From: JBELHR01 sp049606855
GTDB lineage: Bacteria > Bacteroidota > Bacteroidia > Flavobacteriales > Flavobacteriaceae
Reading direction: 5' to 3'
Assembly (NCBI GenBank): GCA_049606855.1
Contig: JBMYVY010000003.1
Coordinates: 1 to 64,000 of the forward strand
Length of the DNA stretch: 64,000 nt
The notes under the pieces are model-generated. The model saw nothing but the letters and a program-made list of their open reading frames with translations. It made no database searches and was not told the origin of the DNA. Shown one piece after another: positions 51,797-61,073 of this stretch. The stretch's first letter is position 1. Every line of letters starts with the position of its first letter. A program made the position numbers and the translations under genes.

Positions 51797-52621
51797 ATGA
51801 AAAGAGTATTATCAATCCTAGCGATTACTGGTTTATTGTTTTTTGGACTTACAGGAAACATGTATGCCTTCCAAGAAGAAACTGCTGAGACGACTGATGT
51901 AGAGGTAGTTGAAGAAGTTGTTGCAGAAGATGCACAAGAAGAAGTAGTTGAAGAAGAAGTGATTGTTGTTGAAGAGGAAGTTGTTGAAGAGAAATCTTTC
52001 CACCAAATCTTAAAACAACGTTTTATTGAAGGAGGACCTTTCTTCATGGGGATCGTATTAGTTGCCTTGATTTTAGGTTTAGCGATCGCTATCGAGCGTA
52101 TCATTTACTTAAACATGGCTACAACTAATACTAAGAAATTAGTTGCTTCTGTTGATGCTGCGTTAAGCGAAGGTGGTGTAGAAGCTGCTAAAGAAGTTTG
52201 TAGAAATACAAAAGGACCTGTTGCATCTATCTTTTACCAAGGTTTAGATAGAATGGATGAAGGTATCGAAAACGTTGAGAAAGCTGTAGTTGGTTACGGT
52301 GGAGTTCAAATGGGATTATTAGAGAAGAATGTATCTTGGGTATCTTTATTTATTGCTCTTGCACCAATGCTTGGGTTCATGGGTACTGTAATTGGTATGA
52401 TTGGAGCCTTTGACTCGATTCAACAAGCTGGTGATATTTCTCCAACAGTAGTTGCTGGAGGTATTAAAGTAGCCTTATTGACAACTGTATTTGGTCTTGT
52501 AGTAGCAATTATTCTTCAAATTTTTTATAACTACATCATTTCTAAAATTGATGCTATCGTTAACAACATGGAGGATGCCTCTATCCAGTTAATCGATATG
52601 TTAGTGAGATATAAAAAATAA
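51797..52621 (+). CDS. exbB: MotA/TolQ/ExbB proton channel protein with acidic N-terminal extension
   Basis: Energises outer-membrane TonB- or Tol-type systems by proton flow, 274 residues. A signal-like hydrophobic start (to about residue 24) is followed by a Glu/Val repeat region (about 25-68, EEV/VVEE units), then three helices. The ExbB core is ALAPMLGFMGTVIGMIGAF (about 190-208) and a final helix with VALLTTVFGLVVAIILQIFYN. The repetitive coding DNA at 51890-51990 is low complexity. First of four genes for a membrane motor. Confidence 0.92.
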   Translation: MKRVLSILAITGLLFFGLTGNMYAFQEETAETTDVEVVEEVVAEDAQEEVVEEEVIVVEEEVVEEKSFHQILKQRFIEGGPFFMGIVLVALILGLAIAIERIIYLNMATTNTKKLVASVDAALSEGGVEAAKEVCRNTKGPVASIFYQGLDRMDEGIENVEKAVVGYGGVQMGLLEKNVSWVSLFIALAPMLGFMGTVIGMIGAFDSIQQAGDISPTVVAGGIKVALLTTVFGLVVAIILQIFYNYIISKIDAIVNNMEDASIQLIDMLVRYKK

Positions 52622-52647
52622 TTTAAGTAAGAATAATTTTAACTAAG

Positions 52648-53142
52648 ATGAACAAGAATAATTTATCAAAAATACTTACTGCCGTAAGCGCTGTGATCGG
52701 TCTTATAGGTGTTTATTTCCTAGTGAGAATTATCTCTGTAGGGGATGAAACCCTTGAAATCGATGCAGATGCACAAGCGTCAGTTATTGATCCGCTAATT
52801 TCGTTCTCATTATTTTTATTATATGCAACGATTTTAATCACTGTTGTATATTCTATATGGAACTTAATCAAGAGTCCGGAGCAATTAAAGAAATCACTTA
52901 TTAGTTTAGGTGTACTAGTTGTAATGTTAGTAGTTGTTTATGCAACAGCTCCTGATAATACTGTGCTAGATGTGAATAACCAAGTAATTCCAATCGAAGC
53001 TGCTGATGGAAGTATTTTAACTGGAGACGCTGCTGTTTCCGCTTCTAAGTGGGTGAGTACTGGAATTAACTATGCCGGAGTTTTAGGTATAGTAGGTTTA
53101 GTATTCTTTATGATTGATTTTATTAAAGGATTATTTAAATAA
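52648..53142 (+). CDS. conserved four-helix membrane protein in the ExbB/ExbD operon
   Basis: Inner-membrane protein of 164 residues with four predicted helices (about 6-27, 48-75, 83-103, 138-162) and acidic loops. No named motif. The same kind of gene sits between exbB and exbD in other Bacteroidota, so an accessory role in the motor is inferred. 26 bases after exbB and six before exbD. Confidence 0.75.
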   Translation: MNKNNLSKILTAVSAVIGLIGVYFLVRIISVGDETLEIDADAQASVIDPLISFSLFLLYATILITVVYSIWNLIKSPEQLKKSLISLGVLVVMLVVVYATAPDNTVLDVNNQVIPIEAADGSILTGDAAVSASKWVSTGINYAGVLGIVGLVFFMIDFIKGLFK

Positions 53143-53148
53143 GATATT

Positions 53149-53772
53149 ATGGCAAGAAGAGATGGAGGAGAAATTAATGCAGGTTCGATGGCGGATATCG
53201 CCTTCTTATTACTTGTATTTTTCTTAGTAACTACAACAATGGATGTAGATGCGGGGATTTCTCGTAAACTATCTGAAAAGCCGCCGAAGGATTTCGTTCC
53301 ACCTATTCTGAAGGAAAAGAACGTATTCGAAGTTAACATTAACCGTAATAACGATTTGTTAGTGGAGGATGAGTTCATGACCGTTGATGATATTCGCCAA
53401 GCAGCGATTGATTTCATCGACAATGGAGGAGGAGTTGGGAAACCTGGTCCAGATGGAGAAGCAGGAGAACCTTGTGATTACTGTAACGGTAAAAAGGATG
53501 CTTCATCATCAGATCACCCGAATAAGGCAATTATTTCAGTTCAATCTGATAGAGGTACTTCTTACGGGATGTACATGACAGTTCAGAATGAATTGCTTGC
53601 GGCTTATACAGAATTAAGAGACCGTTATGCGCTCGATAAATTTGGAATGTCTTTTCAAGAGATGGAAAAAATTTACAAAGGAGATCGCAAGAACGAAGAA
53701 TTAAAGAAGAAAATTGATGAAGTAAAAGAGGCTTATCCTCAGATTATTTCGGATGCTGAACCTCAAAACTAA
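53149..53772 (+). CDS. exbD: ExbD/TolR family protein with a cysteine-bearing insert
   Basis: Motor stator partner of ExbB, 207 residues, longer than the usual 130-150. The membrane helix has the proton-carrying Asp16 in SMADIAFLLLVFFLV. The periplasmic domain (about 45-200) is interrupted by a Gly-rich insert (about 92-125) containing C-x-x-C (Cys109, Cys112) in EPCDYCNGK, and it ends in a Lys/Glu helix. The insert could form a disulfide or bind metal. Six bases before the second exbD gene. Confidence 0.88.
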   Translation: MARRDGGEINAGSMADIAFLLLVFFLVTTTMDVDAGISRKLSEKPPKDFVPPILKEKNVFEVNINRNNDLLVEDEFMTVDDIRQAAIDFIDNGGGVGKPGPDGEAGEPCDYCNGKKDASSSDHPNKAIISVQSDRGTSYGMYMTVQNELLAAYTELRDRYALDKFGMSFQEMEKIYKGDRKNEELKKKIDEVKEAYPQIISDAEPQN

Positions 53773-53777
53773 TAGAT

Positions 53778-54260
53778 ATGGCAAAGTTTGGAAAAAAGAA
53801 AAAAGGAATGCCGGCGATGAATACATCGGCCTTACCTGATATCGTATTCATGCTTTTGTTCTTTTTCATGGTAACAACTACGATGAGAGAGACGGATCTA
53901 TTAATCCAATCTCAGCAACTTCCTAACGCTTCTGAAACGAAGAAGTTAGAGCACAAATCTTTGGTATCTACTATTTATGTAGGTAAGGCTAAGGATGAGG
54001 CGAAGTATGGGACTGGAGATCAAATTCAGTTAAATGATAAGTTGGCTCAGGTTACTGAGGTGGCAAATTTCATTTACTCTGAGCGTTCAACTCGTAAAGA
54101 AGAAGAAATCCCTGCGATGACGACTTCTATTAAAGCAGACGTTGGATGTAATGTAGGTACAATAATTGATATTCGTTCAGAATTGAGAGATGTACGTGCA
54201 TTGAAGATTTCTTACTCTGCAAGAGGTGGAGATCCAGCAATGAATCTTAAAAAGAATTAA
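53778..54260 (+). CDS. exbD: second ExbD/TolR family protein
   Basis: 160-residue partner of the preceding ExbD. Basic start KFGKKKKG, helix SALPDIVFMLLFFFMVTTT with conserved Asp21, then a periplasmic domain without the Gly/Cys insert but with a lone Cys near 126. Two different ExbD chains per ExbB operon are usual in Bacteroidota. A terminator follows. Confidence 0.9.
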   Translation: MAKFGKKKKGMPAMNTSALPDIVFMLLFFFMVTTTMRETDLLIQSQQLPNASETKKLEHKSLVSTIYVGKAKDEAKYGTGDQIQLNDKLAQVTEVANFIYSERSTRKEEEIPAMTTSIKADVGCNVGTIIDIRSELRDVRALKISYSARGGDPAMNLKKN

Positions 54261-54275
54261 TTAATTCTACAGATA

Positions 54276-54309
54276 TAAAAAGGCAACCAATTGGTTGCCT
54301 TTTTTTTTA
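54276..54309 (+). terminator. Rho-independent terminator of the exbB-exbD operon
   Basis: Perfect palindrome AGGCAACCAATTGGTTGCCT with flanking A and T8 tracts. Confidence 0.88.
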
Positions 54310-54319
54310 TCTTTGATTT

Positions 54320-55012
54320 ATGTTGAACCGTTTCCTATTCATTGGATTTTTGTCATTTTGGTTTTCTGCGTCCTCGCAGGTAGTCCAAGATACCTTAGGA
54401 TTCCAACTTCCTGTAGTTAAGAATGGGGATTATTATCGGGAAGATCAACTTTACTTTAATATTTCAAGTATTCGTTTAACGAGCGCTGAAGGTGGATTGG
54501 GGCAGGATGGTTTTTCCTATGCCTTTGCTTTAGGATTTTATCGAGACATTCCTTTGAATGAAAGAGGGAGTATTGCACTAGCCGCTGGTATTGGTTACGA
54601 TTATTCCAGGTATCAGCTGAAATACCTTCTCGATCCTGTTGGACTTGAAGAGTTCTCCAAGGTTGAATCTGCTACTAGTCAACTTCATAGTCTTCAAATC
54701 CCTGTTGAAATCCGTTTTAGGACCTCTACAGCAACGAAATACAGTTTCTGGAGGATGTATGCTGGATTTACTTTTGATTACCGTATTCAGGACCGGTTGA
54801 AGTTTAAGACTGCTACGGACACCTATATTTACAGGAATACCAACGTATTTCAACGATGGGGATATGGACCGCATGCAAATGTTGGTTATGGAATATGGAA
54901 CTTTTACATTTACTACAATATCAATAATATTTTCTCGGATGATTTAAATGAGCAGAACGTTTATTTTGAGTCTCAAGAATTGAAGTTAGGATTTCAAATA
55001 TTTATTTTTTAA
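54320..55012 (+). CDS. PorT-like outer-membrane beta-barrel protein
   Basis: Exported protein of 230 residues with a signal peptide (cut after ASS, about residue 19), followed by repeated amphipathic strands ending in F-Q-I-F-I-F as barrel proteins do. Layout fits the PorT/porin-family barrels that in gliding Flavobacteriia serve the type IX secretion system; the assignment to PorT itself is not certain. It follows the exbB/exbD operon after a terminator. Ends four bases into the convergent gene. Confidence 0.72.
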   Translation: MLNRFLFIGFLSFWFSASSQVVQDTLGFQLPVVKNGDYYREDQLYFNISSIRLTSAEGGLGQDGFSYAFALGFYRDIPLNERGSIALAAGIGYDYSRYQLKYLLDPVGLEEFSKVESATSQLHSLQIPVEIRFRTSTATKYSFWRMYAGFTFDYRIQDRLKFKTATDTYIYRNTNVFQRWGYGPHANVGYGIWNFYIYYNINNIFSDDLNEQNVYFESQELKLGFQIFIF

Positions 55013-55599
55013 ATCCATAACAGCTGAGGAAGTAATCCCAAAGCTAAACCTAACAATACTTCAATTGCTGAATGCGCCTTTAAACTTAATCGCGCACTAG
55101 CTACCAAGCCAAGTAATAATGTAATTAGCATGATAGGTAATAACATCGCTAAATGGTAGGAAATGCTCAATTTTATCACAAAGCCCAGTAAGGCCGCAAA
55201 TGCCATCATATGTATACTCAATTTATAGCCGCGCAATTGTATGAAAAATAGAATGGCAATAGATAATCCACTACTTAAATAGAGTTCACTTAAATCTAAA
55301 TTATTGAATTTAATGGTAAATATATAGTAGAATATAAAGCTAATGACAAGCATTAATAATACGGGATAACTGCGCTGTTGAACTTTTTCTACTTGTAAAG
55401 AATCGATAAGTCCTAATTGCTTGAATAGCACCATAGAGAGTATGGGAATAATATAGGTGCCCAAAAAGACGATCAGGATGACTAAGCTTTTTAGATCCGT
55501 ATTATATGGACCTGGAAGTAGTATAAAATACAACAGCAATGCCATGGTTGGAACTACTGCCGGATGAAATGTATAAGAAATGATTTTTGCCGTATTCAT
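55009..55599 (-). CDS. membrane protein, distant PAP2-phosphatase-like
   Basis: Six-helix inner-membrane protein of 196 residues. Its C-terminal part has S-I-H-M-M near residue 128 and R-L-S-L-K-A-H-S near 170-177, placed like the S-x-H and SRx5H motifs of PAP2 lipid phosphatases, but the motifs are incomplete. Lipid phosphatase activity is therefore doubtful. Starts two bases after the rpoN stop, so it shares that transcript. Confidence 0.65.
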   Translation of the reverse strand: MNTAKIISYTFHPAVVPTMALLLYFILLPGPYNTDLKSLVILIVFLGTYIIPILSMVLFKQLGLIDSLQVEKVQQRSYPVLLMLVISFIFYYIFTIKFNNLDLSELYLSSGLSIAILFFIQLRGYKLSIHMMAFAALLGFVIKLSISYHLAMLLPIMLITLLLGLVASARLSLKAHSAIEVLLGLALGLLPQLLWI

Positions 55600-55601
55600 A
55601 A

Positions 55602-57059
55602 TCAGATTTCTTTACGTAGTCGTGCTACGGGTAAATCTAATTGTTCGCGATACTTTGCTACGGTTCGACGAGCGATTGGGTAGCCTTTTTCTTTTAAAAG
55701 ACTTGCCAATTTATCATCCGTCAATGGTTTTCTCTTATCTTCTTCTCCAATAACTTTTTGTAAAATAGATTTGATTTCTCGAGTAGAGACGTCTTCTCCA
55801 TCAGAATTTTTCATGGATTCTGAGAAGAATTCTTTGATCAGTTTTGTGCCATAAGGGGTTGCCACGTATTTGCTGTTTGCCACTCTTGAAACGGTTGATA
55901 CATCCATGTTAATTCTATCGGCAATATCCTTCAGAATCATCGGCTTGATTTTTTGTTCATCACCGGTCATAAAGTATTCTCTTTGATAATCAAGAATTGC
56001 TCCCATAGTCATCATAAGAGTTTGCTGTCTTTGAACAATGGCGTCAATAAACCATTTGGCTGCATCTAATTTTTGTTTGATAAATAAGACAGCATCCTTT
56101 TGTGATTTGGATTTGGTCTTACTCTCTTGATAGCCCTTAAGCATATTGTTATACTCTCGAGAAACATGAAGTTCTGGTGCATTCCTTGCATTCAAACTTA
56201 ATTCTAGTTCTCCGTCCTGAAGTCTAACAGTGAAATCTGGAACGATTTGTTGTGTAAACTTATTTCCAGATTCATAGGACCCTCCAGGTTTTGGATTGAG
56301 CTTTTCAATTTCTCTTATTGCTTGCTTGAGTTGATCTTCATCTACATGGAATTTTTGAATCAATTTTTTGTAATGCTTTTTTACAAATTGATCAAAACCT
56401 TGGTCCATTATTTCAATTGCCAAATCCACTGTTGAAGTAGGTTCTTTATCCTTTAACTGAATCAATAAACATTCTTGAAGGTTACGAGCACCAACTCCAA
56501 TGGGGTCTAACTTTTGAACAATCTCAGTCAAGATGGCTTCAACTACTCGTTCTTCTGTGTAAATATTTTGTGTAAAAGCCAAATCATCAACTACATCTTC
56601 TAAATCCCTTCTCAAATACCCAGTTTCATCTAAAGAACCGACAAGAAATTCTGCAATTAATTCGTGCTCTTCAGTGAGGTTATATGTGTGTAGCTGATCG
56701 AGCAACGTTTGCTGAAAACTTTTCCCAGAAGCATAAGGTATGACCTTATCATCTTCGTCTCCGCTGTAATTATTGCTTGCAGTTCTGTAACTTGGAATCT
56801 CATCATCTGAGATGTACTGATCAATATTTACATCTTTTAAATCAACGTCATTATTATTTAGATCATCACCGTAATCCTGATCCAAATTAAACTCATCCAC
56901 AACTTCTTCTTTCCCTGATTCTAAAGCAGGGTTTTCCTCTATTTCCTCTTTCAATTTTTGTTCAAAAGCCTGTGTGGGCAATTGAATCAACTTCATGAGC
57001 TGAATTTGTTGAGGAGATAGCTTTTGTAAAAGCTTATGTTGTAGATTTTGTTTTAACAT
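55602..57059 (-). CDS. rpoN: RNA polymerase sigma-54 factor
   Basis: Alternative sigma factor of 485 residues. Region I (LQHKLLQKLSPQQIQLMKLIQLP, about 5-27) is followed by an acidic region II (about 50-100), the core-binding domain and the C-terminal RpoN box ARRTVAKYREQL. It needs enhancer-binding ATPases, none of which lie here. It begins 11 bases after the terminator that follows asnS. Confidence 0.95.
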   Translation of the reverse strand: MLKQNLQHKLLQKLSPQQIQLMKLIQLPTQAFEQKLKEEIEENPALESGKEEVVDEFNLDQDYGDDLNNNDVDLKDVNIDQYISDDEIPSYRTASNNYSGDEDDKVIPYASGKSFQQTLLDQLHTYNLTEEHELIAEFLVGSLDETGYLRRDLEDVVDDLAFTQNIYTEERVVEAILTEIVQKLDPIGVGARNLQECLLIQLKDKEPTSTVDLAIEIMDQGFDQFVKKHYKKLIQKFHVDEDQLKQAIREIEKLNPKPGGSYESGNKFTQQIVPDFTVRLQDGELELSLNARNAPELHVSREYNNMLKGYQESKTKSKSQKDAVLFIKQKLDAAKWFIDAIVQRQQTLMMTMGAILDYQREYFMTGDEQKIKPMILKDIADRINMDVSTVSRVANSKYVATPYGTKLIKEFFSESMKNSDGEDVSTREIKSILQKVIGEEDKRKPLTDDKLASLLKEKGYPIARRTVAKYREQLDLPVARLRKEI

Positions 57060-57069
57060 TGACCTATTT

Positions 57070-57104
57070 AAAAAAAGCCATGTTTGATAATCATGGCTTT
57101 TTTA
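57070..57104 (-). terminator. terminator between asnS and rpoN
   Basis: AAAAAAGCCATG ... CATGGCTTTTTT, about 12 pairs with a short loop, nine bases after the asnS stop on the minus strand. Confidence 0.8.
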
Positions 57105-57112
57105 TAAAGATA

Positions 57113-58546
57113 TTAAAATTCTGCGTTTTGTGGGGTTCTCGGGAATGGAATTACATCTCGAATATTCCCCATTCCTGTTACAAATTGAACCAACCTTTCG
57201 AAACCGAGCCCGAATCCACTGTGAACTGCTGTTCCAAACTTTCGGGTATCTAAATACCACCACAATTCTTTTTCGTCAATTCCTAAAGCTTCAATCTTTT
57301 CTTGTAAAACTTCTAAGCGCTCTTCTCTTTGAGACCCTCCAACAATTTCACCGATACCAGGAAAGAGAACGTCCATTGCTCTTACGGTTTTGCCATCTTC
57401 ATTAAGTCTCATGTAAAAGGCCTTAATATCCGCAGGATAATCAAATAGAATCACCGGACATTTAAAGTGTTTCTCTACCAAAAAGCGTTCGTGCTCTGAT
57501 TGAAGATCTGCACCCCATTCCTCAATTGGAAATTGGAATTTTTTCTTTTTATTCGGTTTAGAATTTTTCAAAATTTGAATCGCTTCCGTATAACTCACTC
57601 TTTTAAAGTTGTTGTCCAGTACAAAATTTAATTTTTCAATAAGGGCCATTTCCGAGCGTTGAGCTTGAGGCTTAGACTTTTCCTCATCAAGCAATCTCTT
57701 TTCTAAAAAGGCTAGGTCATCTGCACACTGCTCTAAAACATATGAAATCGTAGACTTGATGAAATCTTCAGAAAGATCCATGTTAGCATCTAAATCGTTG
57801 AAAGCAACTTCAGGTTCTATCATCCAAAACTCCGCTAGATGTCTTGTTGTATTTGAATTCTCTGCTCTGAAAGTAGGTCCGAAGGTATACACCTTACCTA
57901 ATCCCATTGCATATGTTTCTGCTTCTAATTGTCCTGAAACCGTCAAATTAGTTTCTTTTCCAAAGAAATCTTCTTTATAGTTGATATTCCCTTGCTCATC
58001 AGTTGGCGCATCATTTAACTTTAACGTACTTACTTGAAACATTTCACCAGCTCCTTCGGCATCTGACCCAGTGATAATAGGGGTGTTGACATAATTAAAA
58101 CCGTTTTCTTGGAAGTATTTATGTACGGCAAAAGAAAGTTTAGAACGCACTCTCATAACTGCAGAAAAAGTTGATGTCCTAACACGTAAATGTGCGTTCT
58201 CTCGCAAGAATTCAAGGGAATGCTTTTTTGGTTGAATAGGATATTCATCAGGATTTGAAGTTCCAAGTACCTCTAATTTACTTACTTGGACTTCTACCGA
58301 TTGTCCCTTTCCTTGACTCGCAACAAGTTCTCCTTCTATAGACAGAGCTGCCCCAGTTGTAATTTGCTTTAATATATCTTCGCTAGTATTTTCGAAGTCA
58401 ATAACACATTGGATATTATTAATAGTTGACCCATCATTTAAGGCAATAAATCGATTTGATCTAAATGTTCTTACCCAACCTTTAAGGCTAACTTCCTGTA
58501 ATAAATCTTCTGAATTTAGTAAGTCTTTTACGCTACTAGTTTGCAT
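57113..58546 (-). CDS. asnS: asparaginyl-tRNA synthetase
   Basis: Class II synthetase of about 477 residues. The OB-fold anticodon domain (about 10-120, VSLKGWVRTFRSNRFIALNDGS) is followed by the catalytic domain with motif 2 (TFGPTFRAENSNTTRHLAEFWMIEPE) and motif 3 (GFGLGFERLVQFVTG). I start it at ATG 58546; the earlier in-frame start (58567) falls inside a TATCTTTG promoter element. Confidence 0.97.
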   Translation of the reverse strand: MQTSSVKDLLNSEDLLQEVSLKGWVRTFRSNRFIALNDGSTINNIQCVIDFENTSEDILKQITTGAALSIEGELVASQGKGQSVEVQVSKLEVLGTSNPDEYPIQPKKHSLEFLRENAHLRVRTSTFSAVMRVRSKLSFAVHKYFQENGFNYVNTPIITGSDAEGAGEMFQVSTLKLNDAPTDEQGNINYKEDFFGKETNLTVSGQLEAETYAMGLGKVYTFGPTFRAENSNTTRHLAEFWMIEPEVAFNDLDANMDLSEDFIKSTISYVLEQCADDLAFLEKRLLDEEKSKPQAQRSEMALIEKLNFVLDNNFKRVSYTEAIQILKNSKPNKKKKFQFPIEEWGADLQSEHERFLVEKHFKCPVILFDYPADIKAFYMRLNEDGKTVRAMDVLFPGIGEIVGGSQREERLEVLQEKIEALGIDEKELWWYLDTRKFGTAVHSGFGLGFERLVQFVTGMGNIRDVIPFPRTPQNAEF

Positions 58547-58564
58547 GTTCTTAAAATTTGAACA

Positions 58565-58572
58565 CAAAGATA
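58565..58572 (-). promoter_or_regulatory. promoter -7 element (TATCTTTG) of asnS
   Basis: CAAAGATA on the plus strand; minus-strand TATCTTTG, 18 bases before ATG 58546. Confidence 0.7.
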
Positions 58573-58612
58573 CTTATTCGCTTAAAAAATAGGGCAAAAA
58601 TTGAGCAAAATT

Positions 58613-60982
58613 CTAGTCTTCTTCTGAGGGAAGAATATCTATACTCAATTTTTTAAAGACTTTTTTGTTTGATAATTTTTTCTCAAAGGAAAGTAACAAA
58701 GAAGGCAGTAAAAGTAGGTTAGAAGTCATCGCAAACAACAGCGTGATGGACACCAAACCACCTAAGGCTTTGGTCCCACCGAAATCAGAAACGGTAAATA
58801 CCAAAAACCCGAAGAATAAAACTATGGAAGTATAAAACATACTTACACCAGTTTCTCTCAAGGCTGCATAAACGGATTTTCTAATTTTCCAGTTGTTCGC
58901 CATAAGTTCTTGGCGATATTTTGCCAAAAAGTGAATCGTATCATCTACTGAAATCCCAAAGGCAATCGAAAACACTAAAATTGTCGATGGTTTGATCGGA
59001 ATTCCTAAATATCCCATTAAACCGGCAGTAGTCAACAAAGGCAATAAATTTGGAATAATAGATACGATAATCATTTGGAAAGATCGGAACATATAGCCCA
59101 TAAATAAGGCAATTAATATGATGGCCAATGAAAGTGAGATCACTAAATTTTTAATTAGATAATGAGTACCTTCTAGAAAAACTAATGCTTTTCCTGTAAC
59201 TGAAGTGTCGTAACGGCTCTCAGGAAATTCCTTTGCGACAATTTCGTTTATTCGCTCTTGAATCTCTTGCATTTGATCAGTACCTACATCCTTCATATAA
59301 GTGGTCACGCGAGCGTAACGGCCCGATTTATCTACAAAATTCTCTAGTAAATCACTGTTGTTTCCTTCCATATTTTGCAGATACGACAAAATAAAGGTGC
59401 GTTCTTGATTGGTAGGTAATTGATAGTATTTCGGGTTGCCATTGTAAAAGGCCTGTTTTGCGTATTTCACCACATTGTTAATACTCATGGGCTTGGAAAG
59501 TCCTGGAATCATGGCAATTTCTTCATTCATACGCTCAATTCTTTTAAGCGTTGAAAGTTTCAAAACCCCTTTGTCTTTTTTCGTGTCAATAAGAATTTCA
59601 AGCGGCATGATACCTCCAAACTCCTCTTGGAAAAATTCAATATCATGAAAGAACTCGGCTTCCTTAGGCATATCGTCGATTAAACTACCAGATACTTTGA
59701 TTTGGTATACACCGATGATTCCCAAAATGATTATGATCACTGAGGTGATGTAGATTTCTATTCGTTTTTCTTTCACCATTTTCTCCATCCAAACAACTAC
59801 AGAATTCATCCATCTTCTTTCGAGATGATCCAGGTGCTTGTCCTTTGGCAGCGGCATGAAACTATACATAACTGGTATAATCAAAAGCGCTAAAAAGAAA
59901 ATAGCCATGATACTTATTGAAGCAATAATACCAAACTCCACAAGAAGTTGAGAATTGGTAAAAATAAAAGTAGCGAAACCTGAAGCTGTGGTCAGGTTTG
60001 TCATCAAAGTGGCATTTCCAATTTTAGTTATTACACGTTGTAATGACCTGGCCTGATTTCCGTGTTTTTTAATTTCTTGTTGATATTTATTAATCAGAAA
60101 AATCGCATTTGGAACTCCAATTACGATAATCAGTGGAGGGATTAAACCAGTAAGAACGGTAATTTCATAATCGAATAAACCAATGAATCCACAAGACCAA
60201 ATTACCCCAATACTTACTACAAGAAGTGTAATAAAAGTGGCCCTCCAGGATTTAAAAAACAAAAAGAAAATAAGGGAGGTAACCAGAAGCGCCAAACCGA
60301 CAAAAACTCCAATTTCATCTACAATATTTTGAGAATTCATCGAGCGGATATAAGGCATACCAGAAATATGAACATCCAGGTTCTCAGCCCTTTCAAAATC
60401 AGCAATTAACGGGTTTAGTTTATCGAATATAAAGGCTTTTCTCAATTTAGAATTAACAATATCCTTTTTGATATAAATTGCCGTTTGAATGGTGTGACCT
60501 GTGCTACTGTATAACAAGTTGTCGTAAAAAGGCAACTTATTAAATAATTCATCTTTGAGGCGATTGATTTCTTCCTGACTAAAGTTCTCACTCTTTGGAA
60601 TTAATGGTTCTAATTCAAAGGCTTGTTTGTCCTGGTTTTTGACCAAAACCTTTAAGTCACTAATTGAAATAGTAGCTTGAACTTCCGGAAAAGCATTCAG
60701 GGTTTCTGAGAGTTCATTCCATGCCTTGAATTTTTCCGGAGTAAATAAGGTAGTGTCCTTTACTCCAAGTAGGACCAAGTTGCCTTCTTCACCAAAAATT
60801 TCAAGAAAATGATTGTAATTGATGTTGGCTGGACTATCTTCAGGAAGCATATTGGCCTCGGTATATGACAGCCTCATATTGGTAGCAAATGAACCTAGAT
60901 AAACCGTAATTGCTGCTATTAAAACTAACACCGCATAACGGTTTCTCAAAATGATACTTGCTGATTTATTCCAAAACCCCAT
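58613..60982 (-). CDS. RND/MMPL family exporter (HAE3 type)
   Basis: Membrane protein of 789 residues with the twelve-helix RND plan, two periplasmic loops (about 30-200 and 420-600) and the SSD-like helices LTGLIPPLIIVIGVPNAIFLI and FSIAFGISVDDTIHFLAKYRQ, the latter with the paired aspartates for proton transfer. HAE3 proteins move hopanoids, sterol-like or other lipids. No adaptor or channel genes adjacent. Own promoter upstream. Confidence 0.9.
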   Translation of the reverse strand: MGFWNKSASIILRNRYAVLVLIAAITVYLGSFATNMRLSYTEANMLPEDSPANINYNHFLEIFGEEGNLVLLGVKDTTLFTPEKFKAWNELSETLNAFPEVQATISISDLKVLVKNQDKQAFELEPLIPKSENFSQEEINRLKDELFNKLPFYDNLLYSSTGHTIQTAIYIKKDIVNSKLRKAFIFDKLNPLIADFERAENLDVHISGMPYIRSMNSQNIVDEIGVFVGLALLVTSLIFFLFFKSWRATFITLLVVSIGVIWSCGFIGLFDYEITVLTGLIPPLIIVIGVPNAIFLINKYQQEIKKHGNQARSLQRVITKIGNATLMTNLTTASGFATFIFTNSQLLVEFGIIASISIMAIFFLALLIIPVMYSFMPLPKDKHLDHLERRWMNSVVVWMEKMVKEKRIEIYITSVIIIILGIIGVYQIKVSGSLIDDMPKEAEFFHDIEFFQEEFGGIMPLEILIDTKKDKGVLKLSTLKRIERMNEEIAMIPGLSKPMSINNVVKYAKQAFYNGNPKYYQLPTNQERTFILSYLQNMEGNNSDLLENFVDKSGRYARVTTYMKDVGTDQMQEIQERINEIVAKEFPESRYDTSVTGKALVFLEGTHYLIKNLVISLSLAIILIALFMGYMFRSFQMIIVSIIPNLLPLLTTAGLMGYLGIPIKPSTILVFSIAFGISVDDTIHFLAKYRQELMANNWKIRKSVYAALRETGVSMFYTSIVLFFGFLVFTVSDFGGTKALGGLVSITLLFAMTSNLLLLPSLLLSFEKKLSNKKVFKKLSIDILPSEED

Positions 60983-60996
60983 CTAAATTTTTTTTG

Positions 60997-61004
60997 CAAA
61001 TGTA
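60997..61004 (-). promoter_or_regulatory. promoter -7 element (TACATTTG) of the HAE3 exporter gene
   Basis: CAAATGTA on the plus strand; minus-strand TACATTTG, 15 bases before the start codon at 60982. Confidence 0.65.
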
Positions 61005-61025
61005 GTGAATTCCACTGGCCTAACA

Positions 61026-61053
61026 TAAAAAAAGCACATCTCGAAGATGTGCT
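61026..61053 (-). terminator. Rho-independent terminator after frr
   Basis: AGCACATCT-CGA-AGATGTGCT hairpin with a T7 tract on the minus strand. Confidence 0.85.
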
Positions 61054-61073
61054 AATTTTAACTTTGTCGGTAA

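Noticed and set aside
51890..51990. Short GAAGTTGTTGAAGA-like repeats resembling a repeat array
   Set aside because: They are in-frame Glu/Val codons of the ExbB N-terminal region, with no spacers; not a CRISPR or satellite.
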